Source: Magicicada septendecula (Eukaryota; Arthropoda; Insecta; Hemiptera; Cicadidae). From it: a DNA stretch of 64,000 bases. Position numbers and translations under genes: made by a program. The notes under the pieces are model-generated. The model was not told the origin of the DNA and searched no databases. It worked only from the letters and a program-made list of their open reading frames with translations. Location: the NCBI GenBank assembly GCA_034769895.1, contig CM068367.1, positions 124,967,927 to 125,031,926 on the forward strand. Reading direction: 5' to 3'. Shown piece after piece: positions 1-11,033 of this stretch. Each line of letters starts with the position of its first letter. Positions within the stretch are counted from its first letter, which is position 1.

Positions 1-1250
1 TATGTTTTAACAAGGGTATTTTATATGGCAAATGATAACAGCCACAAATTCAAACAGAATCAAATGATTATTTGCATACAGCCCTACATTGTAGAGTCTC
101 AAGACATATTGATTTTGGTGAAGATCGGTTAAGGAAAAGGGGTAGTTTACCTGATACGTTTTATGTTTTAAAAGGGTATTTCCTATGGCAAACGATAAGA
201 GCTGCAAATTCAAACAGAATCAAATAATTGTTTTGCATACAGCCCTGATCTGTAGAGTACTCAAGACCTATTGTTTTAGGTGAAAATCGGTTGAGGGAAA
301 GGGGTAGTTTACCTGCAACGTTTTATGTTTTAAAAGGGGATTTTTTATGGCAAACGATAAGAGTCGCAAATTCAAACAGAATAAAATAATTTTTTGCATG
401 TAGCCCTGATTTATAGAGTACTCAAGACCTATTGATTTTGGTGAAGATCGGTTAAGGGGAAGGGGTAGTTTACCTGCAACATTTTATGTTTTAACAAGGG
501 TAATTTTTTATATGACGAACGATAACTGCCGCAAATTCAAACAGAATCGACTACGTTTTTGGATACCTTTTTGAATTAAAGAGAACTCAAGGTCTGTTGA
601 TTTTGTTGAAAGATCGGTTAAGGGAAAGGGGTAGTTTACCAGCAATATTTTATGTCTTAAGAAGGGTAATTTTTTTTTCCGAAAGATAACTGCCGCAAAT
701 TCAAACAGAATCAAATAATGTTCTGCATACACCCCTGAATTGTAGAGTTCGCAAGATCTGTTGCTTTTGGTGAAGATCGGTTAAGGGAGAGGGGTAGTTT
801 ACCTGCAACGTTTTATGTTTTAACAAGGGTATTATCTATGGCAAACAATAAGAGTAGCAAATTCAAACGGAATCAAATTATGTTTTGCATACAGCCCTGA
901 ATTGTAGAGGACTGAAGTTCTATTGATTTTGGTGAAGATCGGTTTAGAGAAAGGGGTAGTTTACCTGCAACTTTTTATGTTTTAACAAGGGTAATTTTTT
1001 CTATGACGAACGATAACTGCCGTAAATTCAAAGAAAATCAAATAATTTTTGCATACTTCCTAAATTGTAGATAACTCAAGGCCTGTTGATTTTGGTGAAG
1101 ATCAGTAAAGGGAAAGGGGTAGTTTACCTGAAACATGTTGTCACAAGAGAAATGTTTTCATGACAAACGATAACTGCCGCAAATTGAAACATAATCAAAT
1201 ATTTTTTTGCATGCATCCCTGCATTGTAGAGGACTGAAGGTATTAATTTT
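1..1250 (+). repeat. Direct array of ~162-bp A units
   Basis: The phrase ggtagtttacc recurs near 141, 303, 464, 630, 793, 955 and 1118, giving a period of 161-166 bp and about seven and a half copies. Each unit also carries a 'gaagatcggtt' stretch and a 'gataactgccgcaaattcaaac' type stretch. Copies differ by scattered substitutions, as expected of an ageing minisatellite. The array continues off the left edge. Confidence 0.85.
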
Positions 1251-1259
1251 GATAAATAA

Positions 1260-1710
1260 AGTATCTTGATAAGAAGCTCATAATAATCCACTGTAGAAAC
1301 GGACATGAAATATCTATAAATGAAGAGGTTAGGTGAACTGGGTGGGGGTAATTTTTTATTAATAAAATTATAGTTGAAGGGGGAGGGGGGAATTTTGTAT
1401 ATGTGTACAACGTTATCAGCAACAAGGAAGTAGTTCTTTGTTAAAATTCCTTCCCGGGATGTTTCGCCGTAGTCCAATGTTTTCTGCAAAACCAGACTTT
1501 TCGGCAGTCCAGCGACTGCCATCATCAGTGAAAATCGAGTGCGAAAACGTTGAGGTGGTATACATTAGTGACCACAGTACTGTGGTTAAGGCTGAAGCAA
1601 TAAGTAGAAAGAAGTAGTTTCTATGGAAATATTTCATTTCGAATATGATTTTAAATATAAATCTTAGAACATGGAAGTCATGTATGGTTCTCCATACCGA
1701 TATTTACTTC
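1260..1710 (-). repeat. B unit, copy 1
   Basis: First of four B units (others at 2712-3008, 3250-3660, 5795-6200). The conserved part runs from 'cgttatc(a/g)gcaacaa' to 'ctccataccgatatt'. It includes the self-complementary 'accacagtactgtggt' and, on the minus strand, a CTGATGA-hairpin-GAAA core. Strand is assigned from that core. It is followed by unit C with a (GTCT)n tract around 1823-1870. Confidence 0.75.
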
Positions 1711-1885
1711 CATATTCCTGAAGGAAATGGAAGTATGGTGATGGCAAAAAAAATCGTGTTCGAGATTATTGCAGATTCCGATTGTACTACACTCAAAACA
1801 TGAAAAAAAGTTGTTTTTCTAAAAGTGTCTGTGTGTCTGTCTGTCTGTCTATCTATCTGTGTGTCTGTCTGTAGATTTTTTTCTA
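1706..1885 (+). repeat. C unit with (GTCT)n microsatellite
   Basis: This segment starts around 'ttacttccatattcc' and ends in a GTCT/GTGTCT microsatellite (about 1823-1870). Its reverse complement is found at 5165-5365, including the CAGA tract at about 5173-5232, so it belongs to the same inverted structure. Confidence 0.7.
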
Positions 1886-2095
1886 TGGCAAACGATAACT
1901 GCCGCAAATTTAAACAGAATCAAATAATTTTTTGCGTACAGGCTTGATTTGTAGAGTACTCACGACCTATTGTTTTTGGTGAAGATCGGTTGAGGGAAAG
2001 GGGTAGTTTACCTGCAACGGTTTTTTTTATCAAGGGTAATTTTTTTTTTGGCAAACGATAACAGCCGCAAATTCAAACGGAATCAACTACTCTTT
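1886..2095 (+). repeat. Single A unit
   Basis: One further copy of the A unit, with ggtagttta near 2003, lying between the C unit and the unique spacer. Confidence 0.7.
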
Positions 2096-2131
2096 TGCAT
2101 ACAGCAGCACACAGCATACAGGAACACACAC

Positions 2132-2168
<37 letters not shown>

Positions 2169-2654
2169 TCGCATTATTTCTGGGCTCATTCATGTTTATT
2201 TTCTTACATTTGCATGCTTTTTAAATGGAAAGTGCCGAAACCCATACCAACATAACACGTGGAAGCCGAAAAAATATCCAGCGTGGATAGCGATTTGCTT
2301 CCTGTGGATCGCTGGGCAGTGTAACTGCACGTGTTTACAGAGGAATGATTCATTGAGACTTTTCGTCTTTAGGGAATGAACCCTCTGCAAGATGCTGAGG
2401 GTCCATGAGCGACTTCGGAGCGCTCCTTCTTTTCTGCGTGTTTGTTCTGTGAAACGTACACTGTAGGTTAGCAGCTTTACTCTAAGCAACGCTCAATAGG
2501 AAATGTTGAAAATTTTTGTCCACGGTGTACCCTCATACACATTAAACCTGCTCTGATGTTTTAATTACGGGCATCATAATATTAAAACTTTGGAAACTTG
2601 AGCACTACTTAATGGAGATCAATCATTAACTTATACAAGCCATTAATTTTATGC

Positions 2655-2711
<57 letters not shown>
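2096..2711. other. Unique spacer with (CA)n and (AT)n tracts
   Basis: This is the least repetitive part of the block. It contains a (CA)n run at about 2124-2164 and an (AT)n run at about 2661-2703. The intervening 450 bp are not shared with other parts of the window, and I see no convincing coding potential. Confidence 0.6.
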
Positions 2712-3008
2712 ACAACGTTATCGGCAACAAAGAAGTAGTTTTTGTTAAAATTCCTTCCCGGGATATTTGGCCGTAGTCCAATGTTTTCTATAAAAGCAGA
2801 CGTTTCGGCAATGCCATCGACTTCCATCATCAGTGAAAATCGAGTGCAATAACGTGAGGTGGTATACGTTAGTGACCACAGTACTGTGGTTAACGCTGAA
2901 GCAGTAAGTAGATAGAAGTAGTTTCTATGGTAATATTTCATTTCGAAAATGATTTTAAATATAAATCTTAGAATATGGAAGTCATGTATGGTTCTCCATA
3001 CCGATTTT
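2712..3008 (-). repeat. B unit, copy 2
   Basis: Second B unit in the same orientation as copy 1, starting right after an (AT)n and GT tract. Its hammerhead-like core (minus strand, about 2773-2835) has an imperfect second stem. A short C remnant and one A unit (about 3040-3240) follow. Confidence 0.7.
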
Positions 3009-3249
3009 TGAAAAATGTCTCTGTGTGTGTGTATCTGTCCGAGTGTAGAATTTTTTCTATGGCAAACGATAACAGCCACAAATTCAAACCAAATCAAATA
3101 ATTTTTTGCATACACCCCTGAATTGTAGAGGACGCAAGACCTATTGTTTTTGGTGAAGATCGGTTAAGGGAAAAGGGTAGTTTACCTGCAACGTTTTATG
3201 TTTTAACAAGGGTAATTTTTTCTATGACGAACGATAACTGGCGCATATT

Positions 3250-3660
3250 CAAATATCGGTATGGAGATCCATACATGACTTCCATGTTCTAAGATTTATA
3301 TTTAAAATCATATTCGAAATGAAATATTTCCCAAGAAACTACTTCTTTCTATTGCTTTAGCCTTAACCACAGTACTGTGGTCACTAATGTATACCACCTG
3401 ACGTTTTCGCACTCGATTTGCACTGATGATGGCAGTCGATAGACTGCCGAAAAGTCTGGTTTTGCAGAAAACATTGGACTATGGCTAAACAGCCCGTGAA
3501 GGAAATTTAACAAAGAACTACTTCTTTGGTGCCGATAACGTAGTACACATATAAAAAATTCGCCCCTCCCAAATCAACTATAATTTTCATTAATAGAAAA
3601 TTATCCCCACCCCGTCACCTAACTTCTTCATTTATAGATATCTCGTCTACGTTTCTACAG
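3250..3660 (+). repeat. B unit, copy 3 (inverted)
   Basis: Reverse complement of copies 1 and 2. It begins 'atatcggtatggag' and runs to 'tttctacagtggatt'. It marks the point where the orientation of the whole block flips. Confidence 0.75.
3420..3485 (+). ncRNA. Hammerhead-like ribozyme core in B unit
   Basis: CTGATGA lies at 3423-3429. A 7-bp stem follows (ggcagtc/gactgcc, 3431-3437 with 3442-3448, 4-nt loop), then GAAA at 3449-3452. The next 28 nt can form agtc/gact plus gtttt/aaaac, in the place of stem III. As in the candidate at 38875-38931, one extra U follows CTGATGA. Stem I is poor in this copy. The other copies lie on the minus strand at about 1467-1532, 2773-2835 and 5973-6036. The core pattern matches the hammerhead family; activity is uncertain and this copy may be decayed. 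Confidence 0.4.
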
Positions 3661-3719
3661 TGGATTATTATGAGCTTCTTATTAGTATACATTAATTATT
3701 AAAATTAAGTACTTTACTC

Positions 3720-5165
3720 TTGTTAAAACATAAAACGTTGGAGGTAAACTACCCCTTTCTCTTAACCGATCTTCACCAAAATCAATAGACCTTCAGTCCT
3801 CTACAATTCAGGGATGCATGCAAAAAAATATTTGATTCTGTTTGAATGTGCGACAGTTATCGTTCGTCATATAAACAATTACCCTTGTTAAAACATAAAA
3901 CGTTGCAGGTAAACTACCCCTCTCTCTTAACCGATCTTCACCAAAAACAACAGATCTTGCGAACTCTACAATTCAGGAGTGTATGCAGAACATTATTTGA
4001 TTCTGTTTGAATTTGCGGCAGTTATCTTTCGCAAAAAAAATTACCCTTCTTAAAACATAAAATGTTGCTGGTAAACTACCCCTTTCCCTTAACCGATCTT
4101 CAACAAAATCAACAGACCTTGAGATGTCTTTAATTCAAAAAGGATGCAAAAACGTAGTCGATTCTGTTTGAATTTGCGGCAGTTATCGTTCGTCATATAA
4201 AAAATTATCCTTGTTAAAACATAAAATGTTGCAGGTAAACTACCCCTTACCCTTAACCGATCTTAACCAACACCAATAGGACTTGAGAACTCTACAATTC
4301 AGGGCTGTATGCAAAACATTATTTGATTCTGTTTGAATTTTGTGGCTGTTATCGTTTGCCATAGAAAAAATTACCCCCGATAAAAAAACGTTGCAGGTAA
4401 ACTACCCCTTCCCCTTAACCGATCTTCACCAAAACCAACAGGTCTTGAGAACTCTAGAATTTAGGGCTGTATGCAAATAATCATTTGATTCTGTTTGAAT
4501 TTGCGGCTGTTATCGTCTGCCATAGAAAATACCCTTGTTAAAACATAAATCGTTGCAGGTAAACTACCACTTTCCCTCAACCGATCTTCACCAAAACCAA
4601 TAGGTCTTGAGAACTCTATAACTCAGGGCTGTATGCAAAACAATTATTTGATTCTGTTTGAATTTGCGGCTCTTATCGTTTGCCATAGGAAATACCCTTT
4701 TAAAACATAAAACGTATCAGGTAAACTACCCCTTTTCCTTAACCGATCTTCACCAAAATCAATATGTCTTGAGACTCTACAATGTAGGGCTGTATGCAAA
4801 TAATCATTTGATTCTGTTTGAATTTGTGGCTGTTATCATTTGCCATATAAAATACCCTTGTTAAAACATAAAACGTTGCAGGTAAACTATCCCTTTCCCT
4901 TAACCGATCTTCACCAAATACAATAGGTCTTGAGAACTCTACAATTCAGGGCTGTATGCAAGAGAGTAGTTGATTCTGTTTGAATTTACGGCTGTTAGCG
5001 TTTGCCATAGAAAACAATTACCCTTGATTTAAAAAAAACCGTTGCAGGTAAACTACCCCTTCCCCTTAACCGAACTTCACCAAAAACAATAGGTCGTGAG
5101 TACTCTCCAAATCAGGGCTGTATGCAAAAACTGATTTGATTCAGTTTGAATTTGCGGCTGTTATC
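3720..5165 (-). repeat. Inverted array of A units
   Basis: About nine A units in reverse orientation. The complement phrase ggtaaactac recurs near 3740, 3907, 4070, 4231, 4395, 4557, 4719, 4879 and 5045, so the period is again about 162 bp. This is the other arm of the large inverted structure begun at 1-1250. Confidence 0.85.
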
Positions 5166-5365
5166 GTTTGCCATAGAAAAAAAATCTACAGACAGACACA
5201 CAGACAGATAGACAGACAGACAGACAGACACACACAGAGACACTTTTCGAAAAATGACTTTTTTTCATGTTTCGACTGTAGTACAATCAGAATCTGCAAT
5301 AATCTCTAACATGATTTCTTTTTGCCATCACCATACTTCCATTTCCTTAAGGAACATGGAAGTAA
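5165..5365 (-). repeat. C unit, inverted, with (CAGA)n
   Basis: Reverse complement of 1706-1885, including a CAGA/CACAGA microsatellite at about 5173-5232 and a 'ccatacttccatttcc' end. Confidence 0.7.
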
Positions 5366-5369
5366 AAAT

Positions 5370-5790
5370 AATCAAATAATTTTTTACATACATTCCTGAA
5401 TTGTAGAGGATGCAAGGTCAACTGATTTTAGTGACGATCGGTTAAGAGAAAAGGGTAGTTTACCTGCAACGTTTTATGTATTCACAAGGAATTCAAACAT
5501 AATCAAATAATTTTTTGCATATATCCCAAAATTGTAGAGGACTCAAGGGCTTTTGATTTTGGTGAAGATCGGTTAAGGAAAAGGGTAGTTTACCTGCAAC
5601 GTTTCATGTTTTAACAAGGGTAATTTTTTCTATGACGAACGATAACTGCTGCACATTCAAACAGAATCAAATAATTTTTTGCATATGTGCCTGTCTTGTA
5701 GAGGATGCAAGGTCTATTGATTTTGGTGAAGATCGGTTAAGAGAAAAGGGTAGTTTACCTGCAACGTTTTATGTTTTAACAAAAGTACTT
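5370..5790 (+). repeat. Three direct A units
   Basis: A units in direct orientation again, with ggtagtttacc near 5456, 5587 and 5750. The spacing is irregular (about 131 and 163 bp) because the first unit is shortened. Confidence 0.7.
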
Positions 5791-5794
5791 AATT

Positions 5795-6200
5795 TTGATA
5801 AATACTGTATCCTGATAAGAAGATCATAATAATTCACTCTAGAAATGTAGATGAAATATCTATAAATGAAGAGGCTAGTTGAACGGGGTGGGAATTATTT
5901 TTTATACGTGTTATACGTTATCGGCAACAAAGAAGTAGTTTGTTGTTAAAATTCCTTCCCGGGATGTTTAGCCGTAGTCCAATGTTCTCTGCAAAACCAG
6001 ATGTTTCCACAGTGGCATCGACTGCCATCATCAGTGAAAATCGAGTGCGATAACGTGAGGTGGTATACGTTAGTGACCACAGTGCTGTGGTTAAGGCTGA
6101 AGCAATAAGTAGAAAGAAGTAGTTTCTGTAGACATATTTCATTTCGAAAATGATTTTAAATATAAATCTTAGAACATGGTATGGTTCTCCATACCGATAT
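5795..6200 (-). repeat. B unit, copy 4
   Basis: Last B unit, same orientation as copy 1, ending at 'ctccataccgatattt'. Its hammerhead-like core (minus strand, about 5973-6036) has a mismatched second stem. Ordinary AT-rich sequence starts right after it. Confidence 0.7.
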
Positions 6201-8421
6201 TTCATTTCAATATACTGCACCATTTAACCAGATAATGATCTGAAAGGAATGTCTCCATCTTGCGAGGAGCATTCCCCTCTTGGAAAGGGGTGGTCTTTTT
6301 TGTTACAGGCTTCTAACCTATTCTAATTTGCGGGAGGTATTCTATCCTAGACATCAATTCTCAGAACAATATAACTGAGAATAACTGTATTATTAAAATT
6401 AACAGTACACTTTACTTTCGATTGGAACAATGACACAAATATGATTGAACTTGATTGCGCCCATAAAATTAGAACGTTTTTTGTTTGTATAACAAAGCTT
6501 GTAAGCCATTATATTATTTTTTTAATAAAATGGCTCTAAAAAGATCTCTCTCTCTCTCTCTCTTTCTTTCTCCCTTTCATTCTCTTATACACACAAATAC
6601 ACAAACCATTTTATTGTTTCTTTATATCACTTTCTACTCAAACACTGCACATTTGAATGCATTGATTTTCTTCTTGCCAATGCTGTTCTTCCTTTTATTA
6701 AAACCATGACCTGTCATAAAATCACATTTTTCTCACATAAACCCCCATTGTTGTTAATTTACAACAGGTGTACAACATGTTATGACTTCCCACTGAATTC
6801 TGGCCAAGCGTTTCTTGGCCTAAGCCCAATATTCCATTAGACGTGCAACTGTGTTGTTGATGTTGGAAAACACTTTGTTTTCTTTGTAGTTCACACACTC
6901 AGAGCACACGTGCGCACGACAAATACCTTTCCATTTAGTAATTTGGCAAAAATGCAATACCATTTCAGAGGGCTCAATAAAAATCAAATCGAATATTACT
7001 ACTGAACTGTTATCACAGAACTGAGAATAGTTTCAAAAGTTATACAATACAAATTTAATACCCGAATTCAGTACTTTTTCAGCAGTAGTTTATATTATCT
7101 AAATACCTTTTCTTCAATCAATATAAATTTATACACAACTTTCATGGATTTTTAATAAAATTTATGGATTTTATTAATACCCTTAGTACTTATCAAATTA
7201 CTATACTTATATACCTATACAAGTTACATACATTTGTATTTCTTTTGCTTGTACAACTGTGCATGCGCACGCACACATTATACAATTTTAATATTATAAA
7301 ATGTGACAGTCTGAATTTTTGCCTTAAATGTTTGTTTCAAGACAACAATATGAGTTGTGAATAAAAAAAAGAACATAATTTATAATGGTCAAAACATTCA
7401 ATGTATATCTGCAAACTGTATTTATCTGAAATATATACAATAACTTTGCACACATTTTACAGCATACCTGCATTTCAACACAATAAATCATAATCTCACT
7501 TAACTGTTTATTTATTTCTACTTTATCTTGAAAACTAAATACGTAAGAGGCTGTCTCAATTGGCATATTAGTAACTTTTTATGAATACAATCTCTTTTGA
7601 CGGTGTAGTTTAACATTTGTTTTATTTCTTACATGGTTATTACATTATTTCTGTAATGCAGGAGAAGCAACAGGTTACTGTTTACACTGCATTTAAGAAT
7701 ACACCTATAGCACTCAAGGTCTGTCATTCTACTTTTACCAAAGGGTAATCAATTTACTTTTTGGAACTTACAAACTCAATTTACGATCCTATAAATTCAA
7801 TTTATTATACAATTTATTCAATCATAATTTATATAAATTGTAATTTACAGGCACAGAATTGTTTCCAAATATATTTATTTAGACTGGGGAAAAGCACATC
7901 AGCATGAGGTTTAAACTTAAATCTTTTTGCATCCTCAATTCAAGAATTGGCGAGTGGGCATATTCTAAATATACTGAATAACCTGTTATATTTTCAGAAT
8001 CATTTCTACAGTCCAGACTCTCTTCCTTAGTGTTCCACTAACACAATTCTTTTCCATTATTTCCTCTAACCTCAACCTTAGTCATATAACCAAAACCTAC
8101 TGGTCCTAATTATGGCCTACTGCAAACAAATGACAATCACTAATAGATTTTTTTTGACATAAAGACATCAAACTTATTTTCCAACTTAATGTCTGAGTAT
8201 CTCAGTGTCTCTTATATCTTCACTTTTTCCCAAAACCTTGAGTCCCCCCCCCCCCATTCTTCCTTGGCTGCCATACATTCTAATCATACACGGGTCCATA
8301 AATTCTTCTAAACACCTTCCTTTTAAAACTTTAAAGTAATTATACCATTTCTCAAGATAGTTAATGCCTCTGATGCATATGCAACTTCCAAACAATAAGC
8401 ATTTTATCAAATTTGATTTGT
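6201..8421. other. AT-rich non-coding sequence
   Basis: No supported gene. It has a (CT)n run at about 6545-6563 and a C homopolymer near 8226-8236. Short open frames have no recognisable motifs. The sequence looks like intron or intergenic DNA. Confidence 0.5.
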
Positions 8422-8433
8422 TTTTACATTAGA

Positions 8434-8657
8434 GAGATAAGAAGTGATTTAGATATTTTTGCAGTTAATGAAAGGATTAAAGAGTACAGAAGAAAATGGA
8501 TTCAACACATGAATAGAATGGCAGAAAGTAGAATACCGAAGATGGCGAAAGATTACAACACTAGAGGGAGAAGAAAAGTTGGTAGAAGTAAGAAAAGGTG
8601 GACTGTGGAATAGGAACAGGCCGCTAAAGCCTAAAACCGTTAAGAAGATTATGATGA
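8434..8657 (+). mobile_element. 5'-truncated LINE: C-terminal tail of the reverse-transcriptase ORF
   Basis: The frame 8434-8613 encodes a basic C-terminal tail with the pattern 'I.EYRRKWIQH..RM....RIPK' followed by 'GRRKVGRSKKRW'. That pattern is typical of the end of non-LTR retrotransposon ORF2 proteins in arthropods (family recall, exact clade not assigned). A stop and a short 3' UTR ending 'gattatgatga' follow. The 12-bp direct repeat ttttacattaga flanks the piece at 8422-8433 and 8658-8669, as expected of a target-site duplication. Only about 224 bp were copied, a normal 5' truncation. It is non-functional. Confidence 0.7.
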
Positions 8658-8669
8658 TTTTACATTAGA

Positions 8670-9305
8670 TCATATAATAAAATAGTTTCTAATGTGCAAA
8701 ATCCATTGCCACTACTATTCTTTCATTACCGTATTTTATCACTTATTCAGTTTACAATTACTGTACTCACAATAACACCTTGAATTTAAACACAATACCC
8801 CGGTAGGTGTTACCATAAAAAATATTTGTTCCAATTAGGCAGTTTGTTTTTTTATTGTACTACACTGATTGGTGAACTCTTTTTGTTTTACAAATTTGTT
8901 AACTTATTATTTAATTTTTTATATAATATATTATTTTGAAATAAGCTTCAAATTAATACGTGTTGTTTGCCACGACTCAATTCCTAGAATCTGGGAAACA
9001 TTCGGGTTAATAAAAATAATATTAGTTTTGTTTCCAACTCAATTAAATTTGTAGTAACAAACAAATTAATTATAGATAGGTTCGTTAATTGTAACAATTA
9101 CAGCTGTAATCAGTTTTTGGAATATAATATATAGTTTTCTTGCTGCCTTAGCTATTGATTTGCCACTATGCTGTTGAACAAATACATGTAAACTGCTGTA
9201 ATTTTACTTTGCTTGTAGGCCTACATTGTAAGTAGGACATAAACCTTATAAACATTTAAATCTAATGGTTAACCTTTAAAAGCACTGCTTGTTTACTCTA
9301 TAATA

Positions 9306-9347
<42 letters not shown>

Positions 9348-9411
9348 CATAACAAATGTCATAATGTAATAACTTTGTGGAGCCCCACGCTTTTGGAACG
9401 CCAATTTATTG
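8670..9411. other. AT-rich sequence with (AT)n tract
   Basis: No gene seen. An (AT)n run lies at about 9309-9342. At about 9378-9405 the minus strand reads 'ttggcgttcc...gtgggg', which resembles an LTR-element primer-binding region, but I could not tie it to an element with certainty. Confidence 0.45.
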
Positions 9412-9888
9412 TGAAAGCAGCGGTATGCGAACATCTGCTCTCCGGTACCAGCGGTGGACACAGCGAGCCAATCAGCAATCGCGATTAGTTAATAAAAACC
9501 GGGCCGGCAGAAAATTTTAGGCACTCTTCATCGCCACGCCATCGGACGCACTTCATCTCCTCTCCTCTCTCGGACGACATCGGCGCAGAGTCAGCCGGAA
9601 GGAACGGCCAAAGAATAGAACCGGCGTTCTTGCGTCTTCGCCCTCCAGTTCCGCTCCAGCGATAGGACGTCACTGGGTCGGCAGCCGACTCTACACCCGA
9701 TGCCGAAAGAAGAGGAGGACTGCAGTACACCACGAACAGCGGGCGCAGCCGCCGAACATCTCAGCGCGGCACGACCAACTTCAGCTTTCTCACCACCCTC
9801 GCCACCAGGTCCTTTTTAGGGCCACCAAAAACACTAGAGTTTACGATTGGCGCCATTTGTCATGCGGCAAGTCTTTAGTCCAGTGACA
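9412..9888 (+). repeat. Solo LTR-like repeat with CCAAT/TATA promoter and histone-type 3' stem-loop
   Basis: This roughly 477-bp unit is homologous to 47480-47941; both start with TGA and end at GTGACA, beyond which the flanks diverge. Reading on the plus strand, a CCAAT box (9468-9472) is followed by a TATA-like 'taataaaaa' (about 9490). A GC-rich transcribed-type region of about 300 nt comes next, then a 6-bp/4-nt hairpin of histone-mRNA type at 9808-9823, and finally a 'ttggcgcc' stretch. A short frame starting 'atgccgaaagaagagg' is shared by both copies. I infer a solo LTR or LTR-derived repeat; orientation rests on the promoter and the hairpin. No clear target duplication was found. Confidence 0.5.
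9808..9823 (+). promoter_or_regulatory. Histone-mRNA-like 3' stem-loop
   Basis: The hairpin ggtcct-tttt-agggcc has a 6-bp stem (one T.G wobble) and a 4-nt U-rich loop. It is preceded by 'ccacca' and followed by 'acca', matching the metazoan replication-dependent histone 3'-end consensus in stem length, loop length and flanks. A purine-containing 'actagag' follows after about 10 nt, where a histone downstream element would be expected. No histone coding sequence lies upstream. Confidence 0.5.
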
Positions 9889-11033
9889 TTATATAACAAC
9901 ACAAACATTGATATATTGAATTCATGGGTGTAATCATAATAAGATGATGCGTTATTTAACTTTAAAATTGTTCCATTATTTATTTTTTTATTAAACAAAA
10001 TCTTTCATTTCGCATATTGAAATAGTACTCATTATTAAATCGTTTGTACGACTCTTTCGCACACGACTTATAGCTAACAAATTACATACAACAGGTTATA
10101 CATAAATCTTATTATCTAATTTTAATTAATTAAATATTTATTTGCTCTCGGCTTACTCATTATGTGGTCATCTTTTTTTTGCAATTGCTGATTAATTTAC
10201 TTCAATAATGAATTTACTTGTATTCCAATTTCTTTAATATTAATTGATTTCAAAAATTTCTACTGCATATGCATTTTCCTTTATCAACAAAGACTTTATT
10301 AATTACTTTAATTTAAAAATCAAATATTTCTCTTATCATTTACGTTACTCTCAATTACTAAATTTTATACAAGAGATATTATTCTAAATTTCACTCTGCT
10401 TTTACATTTATGTACAATTTAGTTATTTTAATACTGGTTGAATGTCTTTCATTCTAACTTTAATTAGTGTCTTTCAAATGTCTATAATTACAATGGTTTT
10501 TCATCACCTCGTTTAACGTGGTTAATCATCCGTACGTCCTCCTTTGGTCCTCAGTCCGTGTCCTCCTGGTCCTCTTCCCGGATTCCACTGCATGTGCTGT
10601 TTAATAGTCGTCTCGCCTTACATCATATGCTGCAGGTGTGTCCATAGTCTCCTGTGGCAACGGTTGAATCGAGAAGAAGAAACTTTATTAGCGCGACCTG
10701 GTATTTATAGCCAGGTCGTGCAAAAGCTCAGGTCTGAACAATTTTCAACTTATCAGATTTTGTCGAAGCATCTTTTCCCCCACTCTGGTTCAATTCACTA
10801 TTTTCGCCTATCTTCGCGAATTACGAAATCTGTTTCACACTACTCGATACTCAATCGATCGCTAATTTTTATATGTTTACTATACATAAATTACACTTCT
10901 TTATTGTAATTACAAAAAGAGCTATTCACTTTTTATGTATAGTAATTGCACTTTTCGTCACATTGGCACGGTCTTTTAACCCTTTGTTCACCTTTAATTT
11001 CTATACAGTTTGGTGTCTTTTGTTTTACCATAT
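9889..11033. other. Non-coding region with a hairpin-flanked TATA box
   Basis: No protein gene is supported. At 10691-10721 an 11-bp inverted repeat (gcgcgacctgg / ccaggtcgtgc, one G.T) encloses 'tatttatag', so the minus strand reads TATAAATA inside a hairpin. A GC-richer segment (10500-10690) follows in the minus direction. This could be the promoter region of another LTR in minus orientation, but its ends are not defined. Confidence 0.35.

Larger units (their letters stand above)
1..6200. repeat. Composite repeat block of A, B and C units in both orientations
   Basis: Three sequence units recur here. Unit A is about 162 bp and carries the phrase ggtagtttacctg. Unit B is about 300-450 bp and carries a ctgatga...gaaa core. 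Unit C is about 120-200 bp and includes a (GTCT)n tract. Left to right the order is A array, B, C, A, unique spacer, B, A, inverted B, inverted A array, inverted C, then direct A copies and a final direct B. The segments 7-213 and 4658-4864 are near-perfect reverse complements: their conceptual translations differ at one residue in 68. The left edge is cut by the window. No protein gene is supported; the small ORFs simply reflect the repeats. Confidence 0.85.

Noticed and set aside
7-213. Minus-strand 68-codon ORF, repeated at 4658-4864
   Set aside because: It is the translation of two A-unit minisatellite copies in an inverted array; the conservation reflects the DNA repeat, not a protein.
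1-1250. CRISPR array
   Set aside because: Units are 162 bp, contiguous without unique spacers, and the genome is eukaryotic.
10544-10909. 121-codon Cys/Pro-rich ORF
   Set aside because: No recognisable domain and it crosses the hairpin-flanked TATA region; more likely non-coding LTR-type sequence.
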